A DNA stretch of 64,000 bases from Candidatus Humimonas hydrogenitrophica (lineage in GTDB: Bacteria; Gemmatimonadota; Gemmatimonadetes; Palauibacterales; Palauibacteraceae). The notes below the pieces were generated by a model. The model made no database searches. It had not been told where the DNA came from and saw nothing but the letters and a program-made list of their open reading frames with translations. Each line of letters starts with the position of its first letter. Position 1 is the first letter of the stretch. The stretch is taken from positions 16,461 through 80,460 of the forward strand of contig CANPVD010000110.1 of the NCBI GenBank assembly GCA_947581615.1, written 5' to 3'. The translations under genes and the position numbers were made by a program. Shown here piece after piece: positions 26,481 to 35,700 of this stretch.

Positions 26481-26833
26481 GTCGCCGCAGGCGGCCGGCG
26501 CCCCGGCGCCTGGGCTTCCGCGTGGGTCTGGCGATGGGCCTGGTGGTGCTGGCCGGCGGCATGTTGCTGTCGGTCGAACGGGGCTCGAGGGCGCGGAGGG
26601 TGTCCGATCGACTCTCGGCCCTGGACCGGCAGACCGTCGAAGCCAGGGCCCGTCTCGGTGACGCCATGCGCCGCCTCGACTCCCTCTCCTCCCGGGAGAG
26701 GATCGTGGTGGCCGCGGCGCGTCTGGGCCTGCACCCCGCGAACGATGCGGACATCACCTTCCTGCGCGCGGACTCGCTCGCGCCCGACGACGCGGCTCCG
26801 AGCTCCTCCACCGCCGGTCGGAGGCGACCGTGA
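26477..26833 (+). CDS. ftsL: Cell-division protein FtsL-like
   Basis: FtsL is a small bitopic divisome protein that pairs with FtsB and FtsQ and activates FtsWI. The ATG at 26477 overlaps the rsmH stop and gives 118 residues. It has a basic cytoplasmic tip (SRRRRPAPRRLGF), one transmembrane helix at about 17-35, then a periplasmic coiled-coil segment (RVSDRLSALDRQTVEARARL). Sequence identity across this family is low, so the name rests on size, topology and position between rsmH and ftsI. Confidence 0.82.
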   Translation: MSRRRRPAPRRLGFRVGLAMGLVVLAGGMLLSVERGSRARRVSDRLSALDRQTVEARARLGDAMRRLDSLSSRERIVVAAARLGLHPANDADITFLRADSLAPDDAAPSSSTAGRRRP

Positions 26834-28872
26834 AGAAGCTGCCGCTGGGCCCCGGCGCCCGAAACACCCGCCGCTCGCCCCGCCCCGGTGCTCCCGAGCC
26901 CGCGGTCCATCGCCGCCGCACCCGGGCTCTCGCCGTCGTGTGGATGTTCTTCGGGCTGGTGTACGTGGCTCGGGCGGCCGACCTGCAGGTGGTGCAGGGG
27001 GCGCGTTGGGAGAAGCTGGCGGAGGCCCAGAACGCCGAGAAAGTGCAGATCCCCGCGCAGCGGGGCTCCCTGCTCGACCGCGACGGAGGGCCCCTGGCCA
27101 TCGGGTCGCAGGAATTCCGGGCCTACCTGGCGCCCGTCGAGGCCGGCGACCCGCGTCACGCCGCGGCGGCGATCGCACGGGTGCTCGGACTGTCGCGCAC
27201 CGACCAGCATCACCTGGCTTCCGCCGACGGTGGCTGGGTGGCGATCCCCAGGAAGGTGACGACGGCCGAGCGCCAGCGGCTGCAGGCGGCGGTCCACCAG
27301 GGGCTCCACTTCGAGCCGCTGGAGACACGCGTCTATCCCGAGGGCTCGCTGGCCCGCACGCTCCTCGGCTCGGTCAACGACAGGGGGCGGGGCCGCTCGG
27401 GCCTCGAGCTGGTCCTCGACTCGCTCCTGCAGGGCGCGCCGGGCGCCGCGCTGACCCGCCGGGATGCCCGGGGACAGACCTACCGCATTCCCGACGGGGA
27501 AGTCAGGCAGCCGCAGCCGGGCGATGATGTCGAGCTCACGATCGACGCGGAGCTGCAGCGCATCGCCGAGGATGCCCTCGACCGGGCCCTCAAGGAGACC
27601 GGCGCCTCCGGTGGCGACGTCATCATGGAGGACCCCGCCACCGGGGAGCTCCTGGCCGTCGCCAGCCGGCGGGTGGGCGACCCCCTGAGCATTCCGGCCT
27701 TCACGGATCCGTACGAGCCCGGCTCCACCCTCAAGCCGTTCCTCCTGGCCAGCCTGCTCTCCGAGGGCCGCGTGCGGCTCGGTGAGAAGATCGATACCGA
27801 GGACGGCGTATGGCACACGGCTGGGCGGACGATCCGGGACGTGCACGGAGAGGACAGCCTGAGCGTGGCCGACGTCATCCGCTTCTCCAGCAACATCGGG
27901 GCGGCCAAGCTTTCCGCCCGGCTGTCGCCCGGCATGCAGTACCATTTCCTCCGGGACTTCGGCTTCGGCGTACCGACGGGCGTGGAGTACCCGGCGGAAT
28001 CCTCGGGCCTCCTGCGGAAGCCCGACGACTGGTCGGGCTTCAGCCAGGCGTCCCTGGCCATGGGCTACGAGGTCTCGGTCACCTCCCTCCAGCTCGTCAT
28101 GGCCTACGGCGCCCTGGCCAACGGCGGCGTCCTCATGCGCCCCTACCTGGTGCGGGAGGTACGGTCGCCGGAGGGAGGGGTGCTGTACCGGAGGCGGCCC
28201 CAGCCCATCCGGCGCGTCATCGATGCGAAGATCGCGCACGAGGTGACGCGCGTGCTGGCGACGGTGGTCGAGAGCGGCACCGGCAGCCGGGCCCGTATGG
28301 CCACCCTGCCCATCGCGGGCAAGACGGGAACGGCGAGGGTCGCGCTCGGCGACGGTTACGAGCGCGGCCGTTACTCGGCCTCCTTCGTGGGGTACACTCC
28401 GGCCGACGACCCGAAGCTGGTCGTGCTCACCAAGCTCGACGATCCGCAGGGCTCCTATTTCGGTGGCTCCACGGCGGCGCCGGTCAGCCGCGCGATGCTG
28501 CAGGCCGCCCTCGCCACGCGGGGCGTCACGCTGCCGGGCGGCCGCCTGGCGCAGGCCGCTCCGACCTCACAGCGCCCGATGTGGGGCGGCGACCCGACCT
28601 CGGAGCGGGCCCGCGCGGCCACCCAGGCGTCCGCCAGGGGACCCTTCGTGTTCGCGGTGAACGGCTCGCCCGATCCGTGGCCGTCCGAGCGGGAGGGAGA
28701 GGACGGCCGGCGGGTGCTGCCGGATCTGCGCGGTCTGCCGGTGCGCTCGGCGGTGGCTCGCCTGCACGAGCTCGGTCTGCGCGTGGCGCTCGCGGCCACG
28801 GGAACGGTCGAAACGCAGTCGCCCGGTCCGGGCGCCAGGGTATCGGCCGGTGCGACCATCCGCCTGCACTGA
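26830..28872 (+). CDS. ftsI: Septal peptidoglycan transpeptidase (PBP3/FtsI) with PASTA domain
   Basis: This is the class B penicillin-binding protein that crosslinks septal peptidoglycan with FtsW. The 680 residues have a membrane anchor at about 33-50, the pedestal QRGSLLDRDGGPLA and the transpeptidase motifs. Those are S299-T-L-K, S353-S-N and K498-T-G. The C-terminal 65 or so residues (VLPDLRGLPVRSAVARLHELGLRV...) form a PASTA domain, more usual in SpoVD or Gram-positive PBPs. A low-complexity linker of about 70 residues precedes it. It overlaps ftsL by GTGA. Confidence 0.95.
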   Translation: MKKLPLGPGARNTRRSPRPGAPEPAVHRRRTRALAVVWMFFGLVYVARAADLQVVQGARWEKLAEAQNAEKVQIPAQRGSLLDRDGGPLAIGSQEFRAYLAPVEAGDPRHAAAAIARVLGLSRTDQHHLASADGGWVAIPRKVTTAERQRLQAAVHQGLHFEPLETRVYPEGSLARTLLGSVNDRGRGRSGLELVLDSLLQGAPGAALTRRDARGQTYRIPDGEVRQPQPGDDVELTIDAELQRIAEDALDRALKETGASGGDVIMEDPATGELLAVASRRVGDPLSIPAFTDPYEPGSTLKPFLLASLLSEGRVRLGEKIDTEDGVWHTAGRTIRDVHGEDSLSVADVIRFSSNIGAAKLSARLSPGMQYHFLRDFGFGVPTGVEYPAESSGLLRKPDDWSGFSQASLAMGYEVSVTSLQLVMAYGALANGGVLMRPYLVREVRSPEGGVLYRRRPQPIRRVIDAKIAHEVTRVLATVVESGTGSRARMATLPIAGKTGTARVALGDGYERGRYSASFVGYTPADDPKLVVLTKLDDPQGSYFGGSTAAPVSRAMLQAALATRGVTLPGGRLAQAAPTSQRPMWGGDPTSERARAATQASARGPFVFAVNGSPDPWPSEREGEDGRRVLPDLRGLPVRSAVARLHELGLRVALAATGTVETQSPGPGARVSAGATIRLH

Positions 28873-29017
28873 CCCGGCACTCGCCGGCGTGACGCGATCC
28901 GGGGTCTTCCGGAGCTCCCGGACGGAGATGCCGGCGAGCTGGTTCGGGGGACGTGGGATGGCCGGTGGCTCGGCCGCCGAAGGGACGAGAATCGAACAGG
29001 AGGACGTCGGGGAGCCC

Positions 29018-30514
29018 GTGATCGACACAAAAGCGATCGAGCGACGCCTGGCCTGCTGCGGCCTCACGGGCCGCTGGGAGGGGGTGGCGCCCCCGGCGAC
29101 CTTCGCGGGCATCGCCGACGACTCGCGCCGGGTCGAGTCAGGCTCCCTGTTCTGCGCCATCCCGGGGACGCGCTTCGATGGCCGGGACTTCCTGGAGGAG
29201 GCGCAGGCTGCTGGGGCCGCAGGCGCCCTGCTCGAGCGTCCCGATCCCGCCCGTCGTCTGCCCCAGCTGGTGGTCCCCGACGCCCGTGCCGCCGCGTCGC
29301 AGCTCGCCGCGCTCTTCCATGGCGATCCCGGCGACACGCTCGACGCCGTGGGTGTCACCGGCACCAACGGGAAGACCACGACGGTGTGGCTGCTCCGGCA
29401 GCTGCTCGAAGCGCGGGGTCCCGCGGCCTCGATCGGGACCCTGGGCGTCCTCGGCACGGGGGGCGAGCGGGAGGCGGGCACCCTGACCACGCCGGGCCCG
29501 GTGGAGCTCATGGAGCGGCTCGCCGCCCTTCGCGACGCCGGCGCGCGGTTCGTGGCGCTGGAGGTTTCCTCGCACGCCCTCGACCAGCACCGGACGGACG
29601 GCCTGCCACTGGCCGCGGCCGTGTTCACCAACCTCACGCGCGAGCACCTGGACTACCACGCCGACATGGAGAGTTACCGGCGCGCAAAGCTGCGTCTGGC
29701 CGACCGGGTTCGGCCCGGCGGCACGTGCGTGGTGAACGCGGACGAGCCGGCATGGTCTGGCCTGCGAGCGGGCCCGGCCCGCCGCCTGTCGTTCGGTCTC
29801 GACCCTGAGGCGGACGTGCGGGCGGTGAACGTGGTGGTCGAGTCCGGTGGGAGCCGCTGGAGCCTGGCCTTCGAAGGACGGTCGGCCTCCGTGCGGCTGC
29901 CGCTCCCCGGGGCGTTCAACGTGCACAACGCGCTCGGTGCGGCCGCGGCCGCGGTCGCCCTGGGGGTGACGGTCGACGAGGCCGCCGCCGCCCTCACCGG
30001 CGCGGCCCAGGTGCCCGGGCGCATGGAGGTCCTCCTGCGCTCACCCGCCCTGGTGCTGCGCGACTACGCCCATACGCCCGACGCGTTCGAGCGCGCGCTG
30101 GCGGCGGTTCGTCCGGAGGCGGGACGGCTCCTCCTCCTGTTCGGGTGCGGCGGCGACCGGGACCGGGGCAAGCGGGCGCTCATGGGGCAGGTCGCGGCGC
30201 GACGCGCCGACCTCACCTTCCTGACCACGGACAACCCGCGATCGGAGGATCCCGCGGAGATCGTCCGACAGATCGAGGAGGGGATGGGCGGGGCGCCCTA
30301 CCGGGTGGTCCTGGACCGCAGGGAAGCCATCGCGGACGCCCTCGAAGAGGCCCGCCCCGGGGACGTGGTCCTCCTGGCCGGCAAGGGTCACGAGGACTAC
30401 CAGATCTTCGGCGACCGGAAGGAGCCCTTCGACGAGGCGCGCATCGTGGCCGAGCTGGCGGCGGCCCGCGGCGCGCGGGCGGGGGATCCCGCCGGCCCGG
30501 GGAGCCGCGGGTGA
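29018..30514 (+). CDS. murE: UDP-MurNAc-L-Ala-D-Glu:meso-diaminopimelate ligase
   Basis: MurE adds the third stem-peptide residue in the cytoplasm. The GTG at 29018, with GGGGAG just upstream, gives 498 residues, normal for the family. The open frame reaches back to 28850 without family sequence. Motifs are DDSRRVESGSLFCAIPG, the ATP loop GVTGTNGKTTT (residues 115-120 for GTNGKT) and EVSSHALDQHR. The signature DNPR at 405-408 is the hallmark of meso-diaminopimelate rather than lysine specificity. It overlaps murF by GTGA. Confidence 0.95.
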   Translation: MIDTKAIERRLACCGLTGRWEGVAPPATFAGIADDSRRVESGSLFCAIPGTRFDGRDFLEEAQAAGAAGALLERPDPARRLPQLVVPDARAAASQLAALFHGDPGDTLDAVGVTGTNGKTTTVWLLRQLLEARGPAASIGTLGVLGTGGEREAGTLTTPGPVELMERLAALRDAGARFVALEVSSHALDQHRTDGLPLAAAVFTNLTREHLDYHADMESYRRAKLRLADRVRPGGTCVVNADEPAWSGLRAGPARRLSFGLDPEADVRAVNVVVESGGSRWSLAFEGRSASVRLPLPGAFNVHNALGAAAAAVALGVTVDEAAAALTGAAQVPGRMEVLLRSPALVLRDYAHTPDAFERALAAVRPEAGRLLLLFGCGGDRDRGKRALMGQVAARRADLTFLTTDNPRSEDPAEIVRQIEEGMGGAPYRVVLDRREAIADALEEARPGDVVLLAGKGHEDYQIFGDRKEPFDEARIVAELAAARGARAGDPAGPGSRG

Positions 30515-32013
30515 GCGGGGCCCGGCTGGACTCGGAGTTCGTGCGCCGGGCGCTCGGCCTGACCCGGTCGGGGGGGAGCGGCCGCGCGTACGCCTCCGTG
30601 TGCGCCGACAGCCGCCAGGCCGCGCCCGGGGCGCTGTTCGCGGCCCTGCCCGGCGAGCGCACCCACGGCGTCGAGCACCTCGCCGATGCCGCCGCCCGAG
30701 GTGCGGTGGGCGCCATCGTCCCGATCGGACACGAGATCCCGGCGCTCGATCTCGAGTGGTTCGCCGTCCAGGATCCGGTGCGCGCGCTCGGAGATCTGGC
30801 CGCGGCGTGGCGCGCCGCGGCCCGAGCACGCGTGGTCGGCATCACCGGCAGCTCCGGCAAGACCACCGTCAAGGAGATGCTGGCGGCCGCCCTGTCCGTC
30901 GGCCGGAGCGTGCACGCCACCCGAGGCAACCTCAACAGCCTCGTGGGCCTGCCGCTCACCATCCTGGAGGCCCCGCCGGAGGCCGACGTCTGGGTGCTCG
31001 AGCTGGGCGCCAACGCCCCCGGAGAGATCGCCCGTCTCGCCGAGATCGCGGCCCCGCGTGACGCGGTGGTGACGACGGTGAGCCGGGCGCACCTGGAGCG
31101 GTTCGGGAGCGTGGAGAACGTCCTGCGCGAGAAGCTGGACCTGATTCGCGGCGCGGACCCCTCCGGCGTGGTGGTCGTCGGGGAGCGGCCGTCGGACCTG
31201 GTCCGGGCGGCCCGCGAGATCCGCCCGGACACGGTCGTGGCGGGGATCGAGGAGGAGGCCGACTATCGGCCCGAGCGCGCCTCCTGGGACGCGGACCGGG
31301 CCGAGTTCGAGCGGGGCGGAGTCGAGTACGCGGTGTCCGTCGGCGGCGAGCACCACCTGCGCGACGCCCTCATCGCCGCCGCGGTGGCGGAGGGCATCGG
31401 CCTGCCACCCCGGGAGATCGCCGGGGGACTGGCCACCTTCAAGCCGCTCGGATGGCGCGGCGCGCTCCGGCGGATGAACGGGCTCACCGTGGTGGCGGAC
31501 TGCTACAACGCCAACCCGGAGTCGTTCGAGGCCGCGATCGCCTACTGCGTGAGCGCCTTCCCGGACCGGCGGCTGGCGGCCGCGGTAGGGACGATGCTGG
31601 AGCTCGGGTCCGCCTCCGACGAGGCCCACCGCGAGGTGGCGGGCCGCCTGCTCGAAACCGGGTTCGGGCCGATCGTGGCGACGGGGGAGTTCGTGGGGGC
31701 GTTCGAGCGCCTGGCCTCCGCGGGGGTGACCGGGCCGAATTTCGCGGGCGGAGCCAGCGCGCCCGCGGGCCCGGTCGTCGCCGCCGCCGACGCGGACGAG
31801 GCGGGCCGCATCCTGAGCGACCTTCTGCGCGGGGACGAGGTCGTGTTGGTCAAGGGCTCGCGTGGGGTCCACATGGAGCAGGCCGTGGATCGACTGGCGG
31901 GCGTGTTCGACGGTGAACCGCTGGCCGCCGTCGCCGGTGGCCGCGGGGCCGGAGCCGGGCCCGACGAGCCCGCCGAGGGTCCCCTGCGGGCGTTCGGCGG
32001 GGAGCGGCGCTGA
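30511..32013 (+). CDS. murF: UDP-MurNAc-tripeptide:D-Ala-D-Ala ligase
   Basis: MurF attaches D-Ala-D-Ala to complete the UDP-MurNAc-pentapeptide. The 500-residue protein begins at a GTG overlapping the murE stop. It shows DSRQAAPGALFAALPGERTHG, the ATP loop VVGITGSSGKTTVKEML, TRGNLNSLVGLPLT, ELGANAPGEIARL and DCYNANPESFEAAI. The last 30 residues are Gly/Ala-rich. No ddl gene for D-Ala-D-Ala is found in this cluster. It ends 1 nt inside mraY. Confidence 0.95.
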   Translation: MSGARLDSEFVRRALGLTRSGGSGRAYASVCADSRQAAPGALFAALPGERTHGVEHLADAAARGAVGAIVPIGHEIPALDLEWFAVQDPVRALGDLAAAWRAAARARVVGITGSSGKTTVKEMLAAALSVGRSVHATRGNLNSLVGLPLTILEAPPEADVWVLELGANAPGEIARLAEIAAPRDAVVTTVSRAHLERFGSVENVLREKLDLIRGADPSGVVVVGERPSDLVRAAREIRPDTVVAGIEEEADYRPERASWDADRAEFERGGVEYAVSVGGEHHLRDALIAAAVAEGIGLPPREIAGGLATFKPLGWRGALRRMNGLTVVADCYNANPESFEAAIAYCVSAFPDRRLAAAVGTMLELGSASDEAHREVAGRLLETGFGPIVATGEFVGAFERLASAGVTGPNFAGGASAPAGPVVAAADADEAGRILSDLLRGDEVVLVKGSRGVHMEQAVDRLAGVFDGEPLAAVAGGRGAGAGPDEPAEGPLRAFGGERR

Positions 32014-33119
32014 TGCTCTACCATCTCCTCTTTCCGCTCTCGGACCGGAACATCCTGTTCAACCTGTTCCAGTACATTTCCTTCCGGGCCGCTGGCGCCA
32101 TGGTGACGGCCCTTCTGACGACGTTCCTGGTCGGTCCGCCCGTGATCGCGTGGCTCCGCCGCCGGGGATGGGGCCAGGTCGTGCGCCTGGAGGGACCCAA
32201 GACCCACCTGGAGAAGGCGGGCACGCCCACGATGGGCGGACTGGTGATCTTGGCCGCGACCCTGGTGCCCACCCTGCTTTGGGCGCGGCTCGACGAGAGC
32301 TACGTGCAGATCGCCTTCGTGGTCACGGCGTGGATGGGGGCGATCGGGTTCCTGGACGACTACCTCAAGGTGGTCCGGCACGAGCCAAGAGGGCTCATCG
32401 CCCGCCAGAAGCTCGCGTGGCAGATGCTCCTCGGGCTGGCGCTGGGCGCGTTCCTGCTGCTGCACCCGCTGTCGGCCAACACGCCGACCAGCACCTCGCT
32501 GCCGTTCTTCAAGAACCTGCACATCGCCTTCTGGGCGCCGGCCTTCCCCCTGTTCGTGGCCCTGGTCGTGACCGGCAGCTCCAACGCGGTGAACCTCACG
32601 GACGGCCTGGACGGGCTGGCGGCGGGCCTGGCCGCGATCGCGGCCCTGGCGTTCGGGGCCTTCGCCTACGTCATGGGCCGCGTCGACACCTCGACATACC
32701 TCCAGATCCTCTACCTGCCGGGGGCCGGCGAGCTCACCGTGTTCTGTGCCGCGCTCACCGGAGCGGCCATCGGGTTCCTGTGGTTCAACGCGCCTCCGGC
32801 GGAGGTGTTCATGGGCGACACGGGGTCGCTCGCCCTCGGTGGCGCCATCGGCGCCGTGGCGGTGCTGCTCAAGTCCGAGTTCCTCCTTCTGCTCGTGGGC
32901 GGCGTGTTCGTGGCCGAGGCCGTCTCCGTCATGGTGCAGACGGGCTGGTTCAAGCTCACCCGGTGGCGCACGGGCACCGGGCGCCGGGTGTTCCGCATGG
33001 CGCCGCTCCACCACCACTTCGAGAAGCTCGGATGGCCGGAGACGCGGGTCGTGGTGCGCTTCTACATCCTGGCGATCCTGTGCGCGCTGGTCGGACTGGC
33101 CACCCTGAAGGTGCGCTGA
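32013..33119 (+). CDS. mraY: Phospho-MurNAc-pentapeptide transferase
   Basis: MraY transfers phospho-MurNAc-pentapeptide to undecaprenyl phosphate, producing lipid I at the inner membrane. The 368 residues form about ten transmembrane helices. Signature loops are GTPTMGGLVI, LDDYLKVVRHEPRGL, NAVNLTDGLDGLAAGL (catalytic aspartates), FMGDTGSLALGG and APLHHHFEKLGWPE. The start ATG overlaps the murF stop by one base, and the stop overlaps murD by one base. Confidence 0.97.
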   Translation: MLYHLLFPLSDRNILFNLFQYISFRAAGAMVTALLTTFLVGPPVIAWLRRRGWGQVVRLEGPKTHLEKAGTPTMGGLVILAATLVPTLLWARLDESYVQIAFVVTAWMGAIGFLDDYLKVVRHEPRGLIARQKLAWQMLLGLALGAFLLLHPLSANTPTSTSLPFFKNLHIAFWAPAFPLFVALVVTGSSNAVNLTDGLDGLAAGLAAIAALAFGAFAYVMGRVDTSTYLQILYLPGAGELTVFCAALTGAAIGFLWFNAPPAEVFMGDTGSLALGGAIGAVAVLLKSEFLLLLVGGVFVAEAVSVMVQTGWFKLTRWRTGTGRRVFRMAPLHHHFEKLGWPETRVVVRFYILAILCALVGLATLKVR

Positions 33120-34558
33120 TGGGATCCGGGCGGGAGGGCACGGGTGGCCGGGTGGAGCGAGGCGGTGCGCCGTTCGAGCCGGAGGCTCGGGTGGCGGTGC
33201 TCGGCCTGGGACGCTCGGGCGTGGCGGCGGCGCGTCTGGTGCATGCCCGCGGCGGGCGGGTCTACGCCTCCGATCGGGTGGACGGTCCCACGCAGCGAGA
33301 GGCGGCCGAGGCGCTGCGGGCCGAGGGAATCGACGCCGAGGCCGGGCGCCACGAGCTCGACCGGGTTCTGGCCGCCGACCTGGTGGTCACGAGCCCCGGC
33401 ATCGCGCCGGCCACCGAGATCCGCCGGGCAGTCCGGGACGCCGGAGTGCGAACCCTGGCGGAGATCGAGCTGGCGTGGCGCTTCCTCGGCTCGCACGTGG
33501 TGGCGATCACGGGCACGAACGGCAAGACGACCACGACGGCGCTGTGCGGGCACGTCCTGCGCAGGGGTGGCCTGGACGCCGTCACGGCCGGCAACATCGG
33601 CCGGCCGCTGTCCGATGTCGCCCGACAGGACGAGCAGCCCGAGTGGGTCGTCGTGGAGGTGAGCTCCTTCCAGCTGGCGGACATCGACCGCTTCCGCCCG
33701 GACGTCGGAGTGCTCCTCAACCTGGCGCCGGACCACCTGGACCGGTACCGAAACGTGGACGGCTACTACGCCGACAAGGCGAGGCTGTTCGAGAACGCAT
33801 CGGCCGAAAGCCGCTGGGTGCTGAATGCCGATGACGAGGAGGTCCTCGGGCTCGCGCGGGGGGCCGCGGGCGAGCACTTCCTCTTTTCGACCGCGCGCCC
33901 GCAGGAGCGGGGCGCCTTCGTGGACGAGGGCGGGGGACTGAGGCTGGAGATCCCGGGCCGGTCCGAGCGCTGGTGCGGCGTGGGCGAGCTGCGGCTGGTC
34001 GGCGCCCACAACGTGTCCAACGCGCTCGCTGCCGGGCTGGCGGCCGCCCTGGCCGGTTGCGCCGGCCAGGACATCGGCCTCGGACTCGCGTCGTTCAAGG
34101 CGCTTCCGCACCGTCTGCAGCCGGTCGCCGGGGATGACGACGGAATCCTGTGGGTCAACGACTCGAAGGCGACCAACGTATCCGCCACCTCGGTCGCCCT
34201 GCGGGCGTTCGGGCGTCCCCTGGTGCTCATCATGGGGGGACGCGGGAAGGGAGAGTCGTACGGCACCCTCAGCCTCCTGCTCCGGGAGCGCGTGCGCGCC
34301 CTCGTTGCCTTCGGCGAGTCGGCTCCCCAGATCGTGGCGGAGCTCGGCGAGGTGGTGCCCGAGGTGCGCGTCGAGACCGGCATGGAGGCGGTGGTGCGGG
34401 CGGCCGACGAGCTGGCCCGTCCGGGCGATGTGGTGCTGTTCTCCCCGGCGTGCGCGAGCTTCGACATGTTCCGGAACTACGAGGCACGCGGTGACGCGTT
34501 CGTGGAGGCCGTCCGGCGGTGCCGTTCGAGCGTCGCCTCGCCGGAAGCCGGAGCATGA
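33119..34558 (+). CDS. murD: UDP-MurNAc-L-Ala:D-glutamate ligase
   Basis: MurD adds D-glutamate as the second residue of the stem peptide. The ATG at 33119 gives 479 residues, with an extra 20 or so Gly/Arg-rich N-terminal residues before VAVLGLGRSGVAAARLV. Motifs are the ATP loop VVAITGTNGKTTTTAL, TAGNIGRPL, EVSSFQLADIDRFRPDV, HRLQPVA and NDSKATNVSAT. FSPACASFDMFRNYEARGDAF near the end is diagnostic. It overlaps ftsW by ATGA. Confidence 0.96.
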   Translation: MGSGREGTGGRVERGGAPFEPEARVAVLGLGRSGVAAARLVHARGGRVYASDRVDGPTQREAAEALRAEGIDAEAGRHELDRVLAADLVVTSPGIAPATEIRRAVRDAGVRTLAEIELAWRFLGSHVVAITGTNGKTTTTALCGHVLRRGGLDAVTAGNIGRPLSDVARQDEQPEWVVVEVSSFQLADIDRFRPDVGVLLNLAPDHLDRYRNVDGYYADKARLFENASAESRWVLNADDEEVLGLARGAAGEHFLFSTARPQERGAFVDEGGGLRLEIPGRSERWCGVGELRLVGAHNVSNALAAGLAAALAGCAGQDIGLGLASFKALPHRLQPVAGDDDGILWVNDSKATNVSATSVALRAFGRPLVLIMGGRGKGESYGTLSLLLRERVRALVAFGESAPQIVAELGEVVPEVRVETGMEAVVRAADELARPGDVVLFSPACASFDMFRNYEARGDAFVEAVRRCRSSVASPEAGA

Positions 34559-35697
34559 GCGTGTTCGCGCGCGCCCTGGACGTGCAGCAGGAGACGCGGG
34601 CCGCCCCGTGGGCGGGCCGCGCCCTGTTCGCGCTCACGATCCTCCTCCTCGGTCTCGGCCTCCTGTGGCTGTACAGCGCCAGCTCCTTCGTGGCCACCTC
34701 GGAAGGCCTGCCGGGCACCTACTACCTGGTACAGCAGGCCACGCACGCGGGCGTGGGTCTCGTGGCCCTGGCGGCCGCCCGTTTCATCGACTACCGGATC
34801 TGGCGCCGGCTCGCCTGGCCCCTGCTGATCGTCTCCATCATCCTCCTGGTCATCGTGATCCTGCCGGGCACGGAAGCCATCGCGCCGCGCGTGAACGGGG
34901 CACGGCGCTGGCTCCGGCTGGGCATGACGGTGCAGCCGTCCGAGCTGGCCAAGTACGCGCTGGTCCTGTGGGTCGCGGCCGTGGCCGTCAAGAAGCAGGA
35001 CCGCCTCCACAGCCTGCGCTACGGGCTCGGCCCCTTCCTGGTGGTGGCCGGAGGCATCTGCGGCCTGCTCCTGCTGGAGCCGCACTTCTCGGCCGCCCTC
35101 CTGACGGCCGTCGTGACGACCGTGGTGCTGTTCGCCGCGGGAGCCCGGCTGGGACACTTCGCTCTCATGGCGGGGTTCGGCCTTCCGCTGGCCTGGGTCG
35201 TGGTCACCCACGCGGGCTATCGCTCCAGCCGCATCTCGGCCTTCCTCCATCCGACCCCGGGTGCGCAGGGGGTCGGCTACCAGCTGCGGCAATCGCTGAT
35301 CGCGGTCGGCTCGGGCGGCATGTTCGGGGTCGGCTACGGCGCCAGCCGCCAGAAGCTCTACTACCTGCCCGAGCCCCAGAACGACTTCATCTTCCCGATC
35401 ATCGCGGAGGAGTGGGGACTGGTGGGCTCCGTCCTGGTCATCGGGGTGTTCCTGGCCTGGACGCTGGTCGCGTTGCGGATCGCCGCCTCGGCTCCCGACC
35501 TGTTCGGACGCCTGCTCGCCATCGGCATCACCGCCCTCATCGCGGTGACCGCGTTCGGGCACATCGGGGTGACCCTCGGCGTGCTGCCCACGACCGGGAT
35601 CAACCTGCCGTTCGTGAGCGCCGGCGGCACGCACCTCGTCATGGCCCTGTTCGGAACGGGCGTCCTTCTCAACATCGCGGCGCAGCGGAGATGCTGA
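34555..35697 (+). CDS. ftsW: Septal peptidoglycan polymerase FtsW (SEDS family)
   Basis: FtsW polymerises glycan strands from lipid II at the septum with its partner FtsI. The 380-residue protein has about ten transmembrane helices. It shows the SEDS signatures NGARRWLRLGMTVQPSELAK, YLPEPQNDFIFPIIAEEWGL and GVLPTTGINLPFVSAGGTHL. The Gly before THL differs from the more usual SS. The preferred start is the ATG at 34555, although the frame opens slightly earlier at 34519. It lies 3 nt before murG in the order murD-ftsW-murG-murC. Confidence 0.95.
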   Translation: MSVFARALDVQQETRAAPWAGRALFALTILLLGLGLLWLYSASSFVATSEGLPGTYYLVQQATHAGVGLVALAAARFIDYRIWRRLAWPLLIVSIILLVIVILPGTEAIAPRVNGARRWLRLGMTVQPSELAKYALVLWVAAVAVKKQDRLHSLRYGLGPFLVVAGGICGLLLLEPHFSAALLTAVVTTVVLFAAGARLGHFALMAGFGLPLAWVVVTHAGYRSSRISAFLHPTPGAQGVGYQLRQSLIAVGSGGMFGVGYGASRQKLYYLPEPQNDFIFPIIAEEWGLVGSVLVIGVFLAWTLVALRIAASAPDLFGRLLAIGITALIAVTAFGHIGVTLGVLPTTGINLPFVSAGGTHLVMALFGTGVLLNIAAQRRC

Positions 35698-35700
35698 CCG

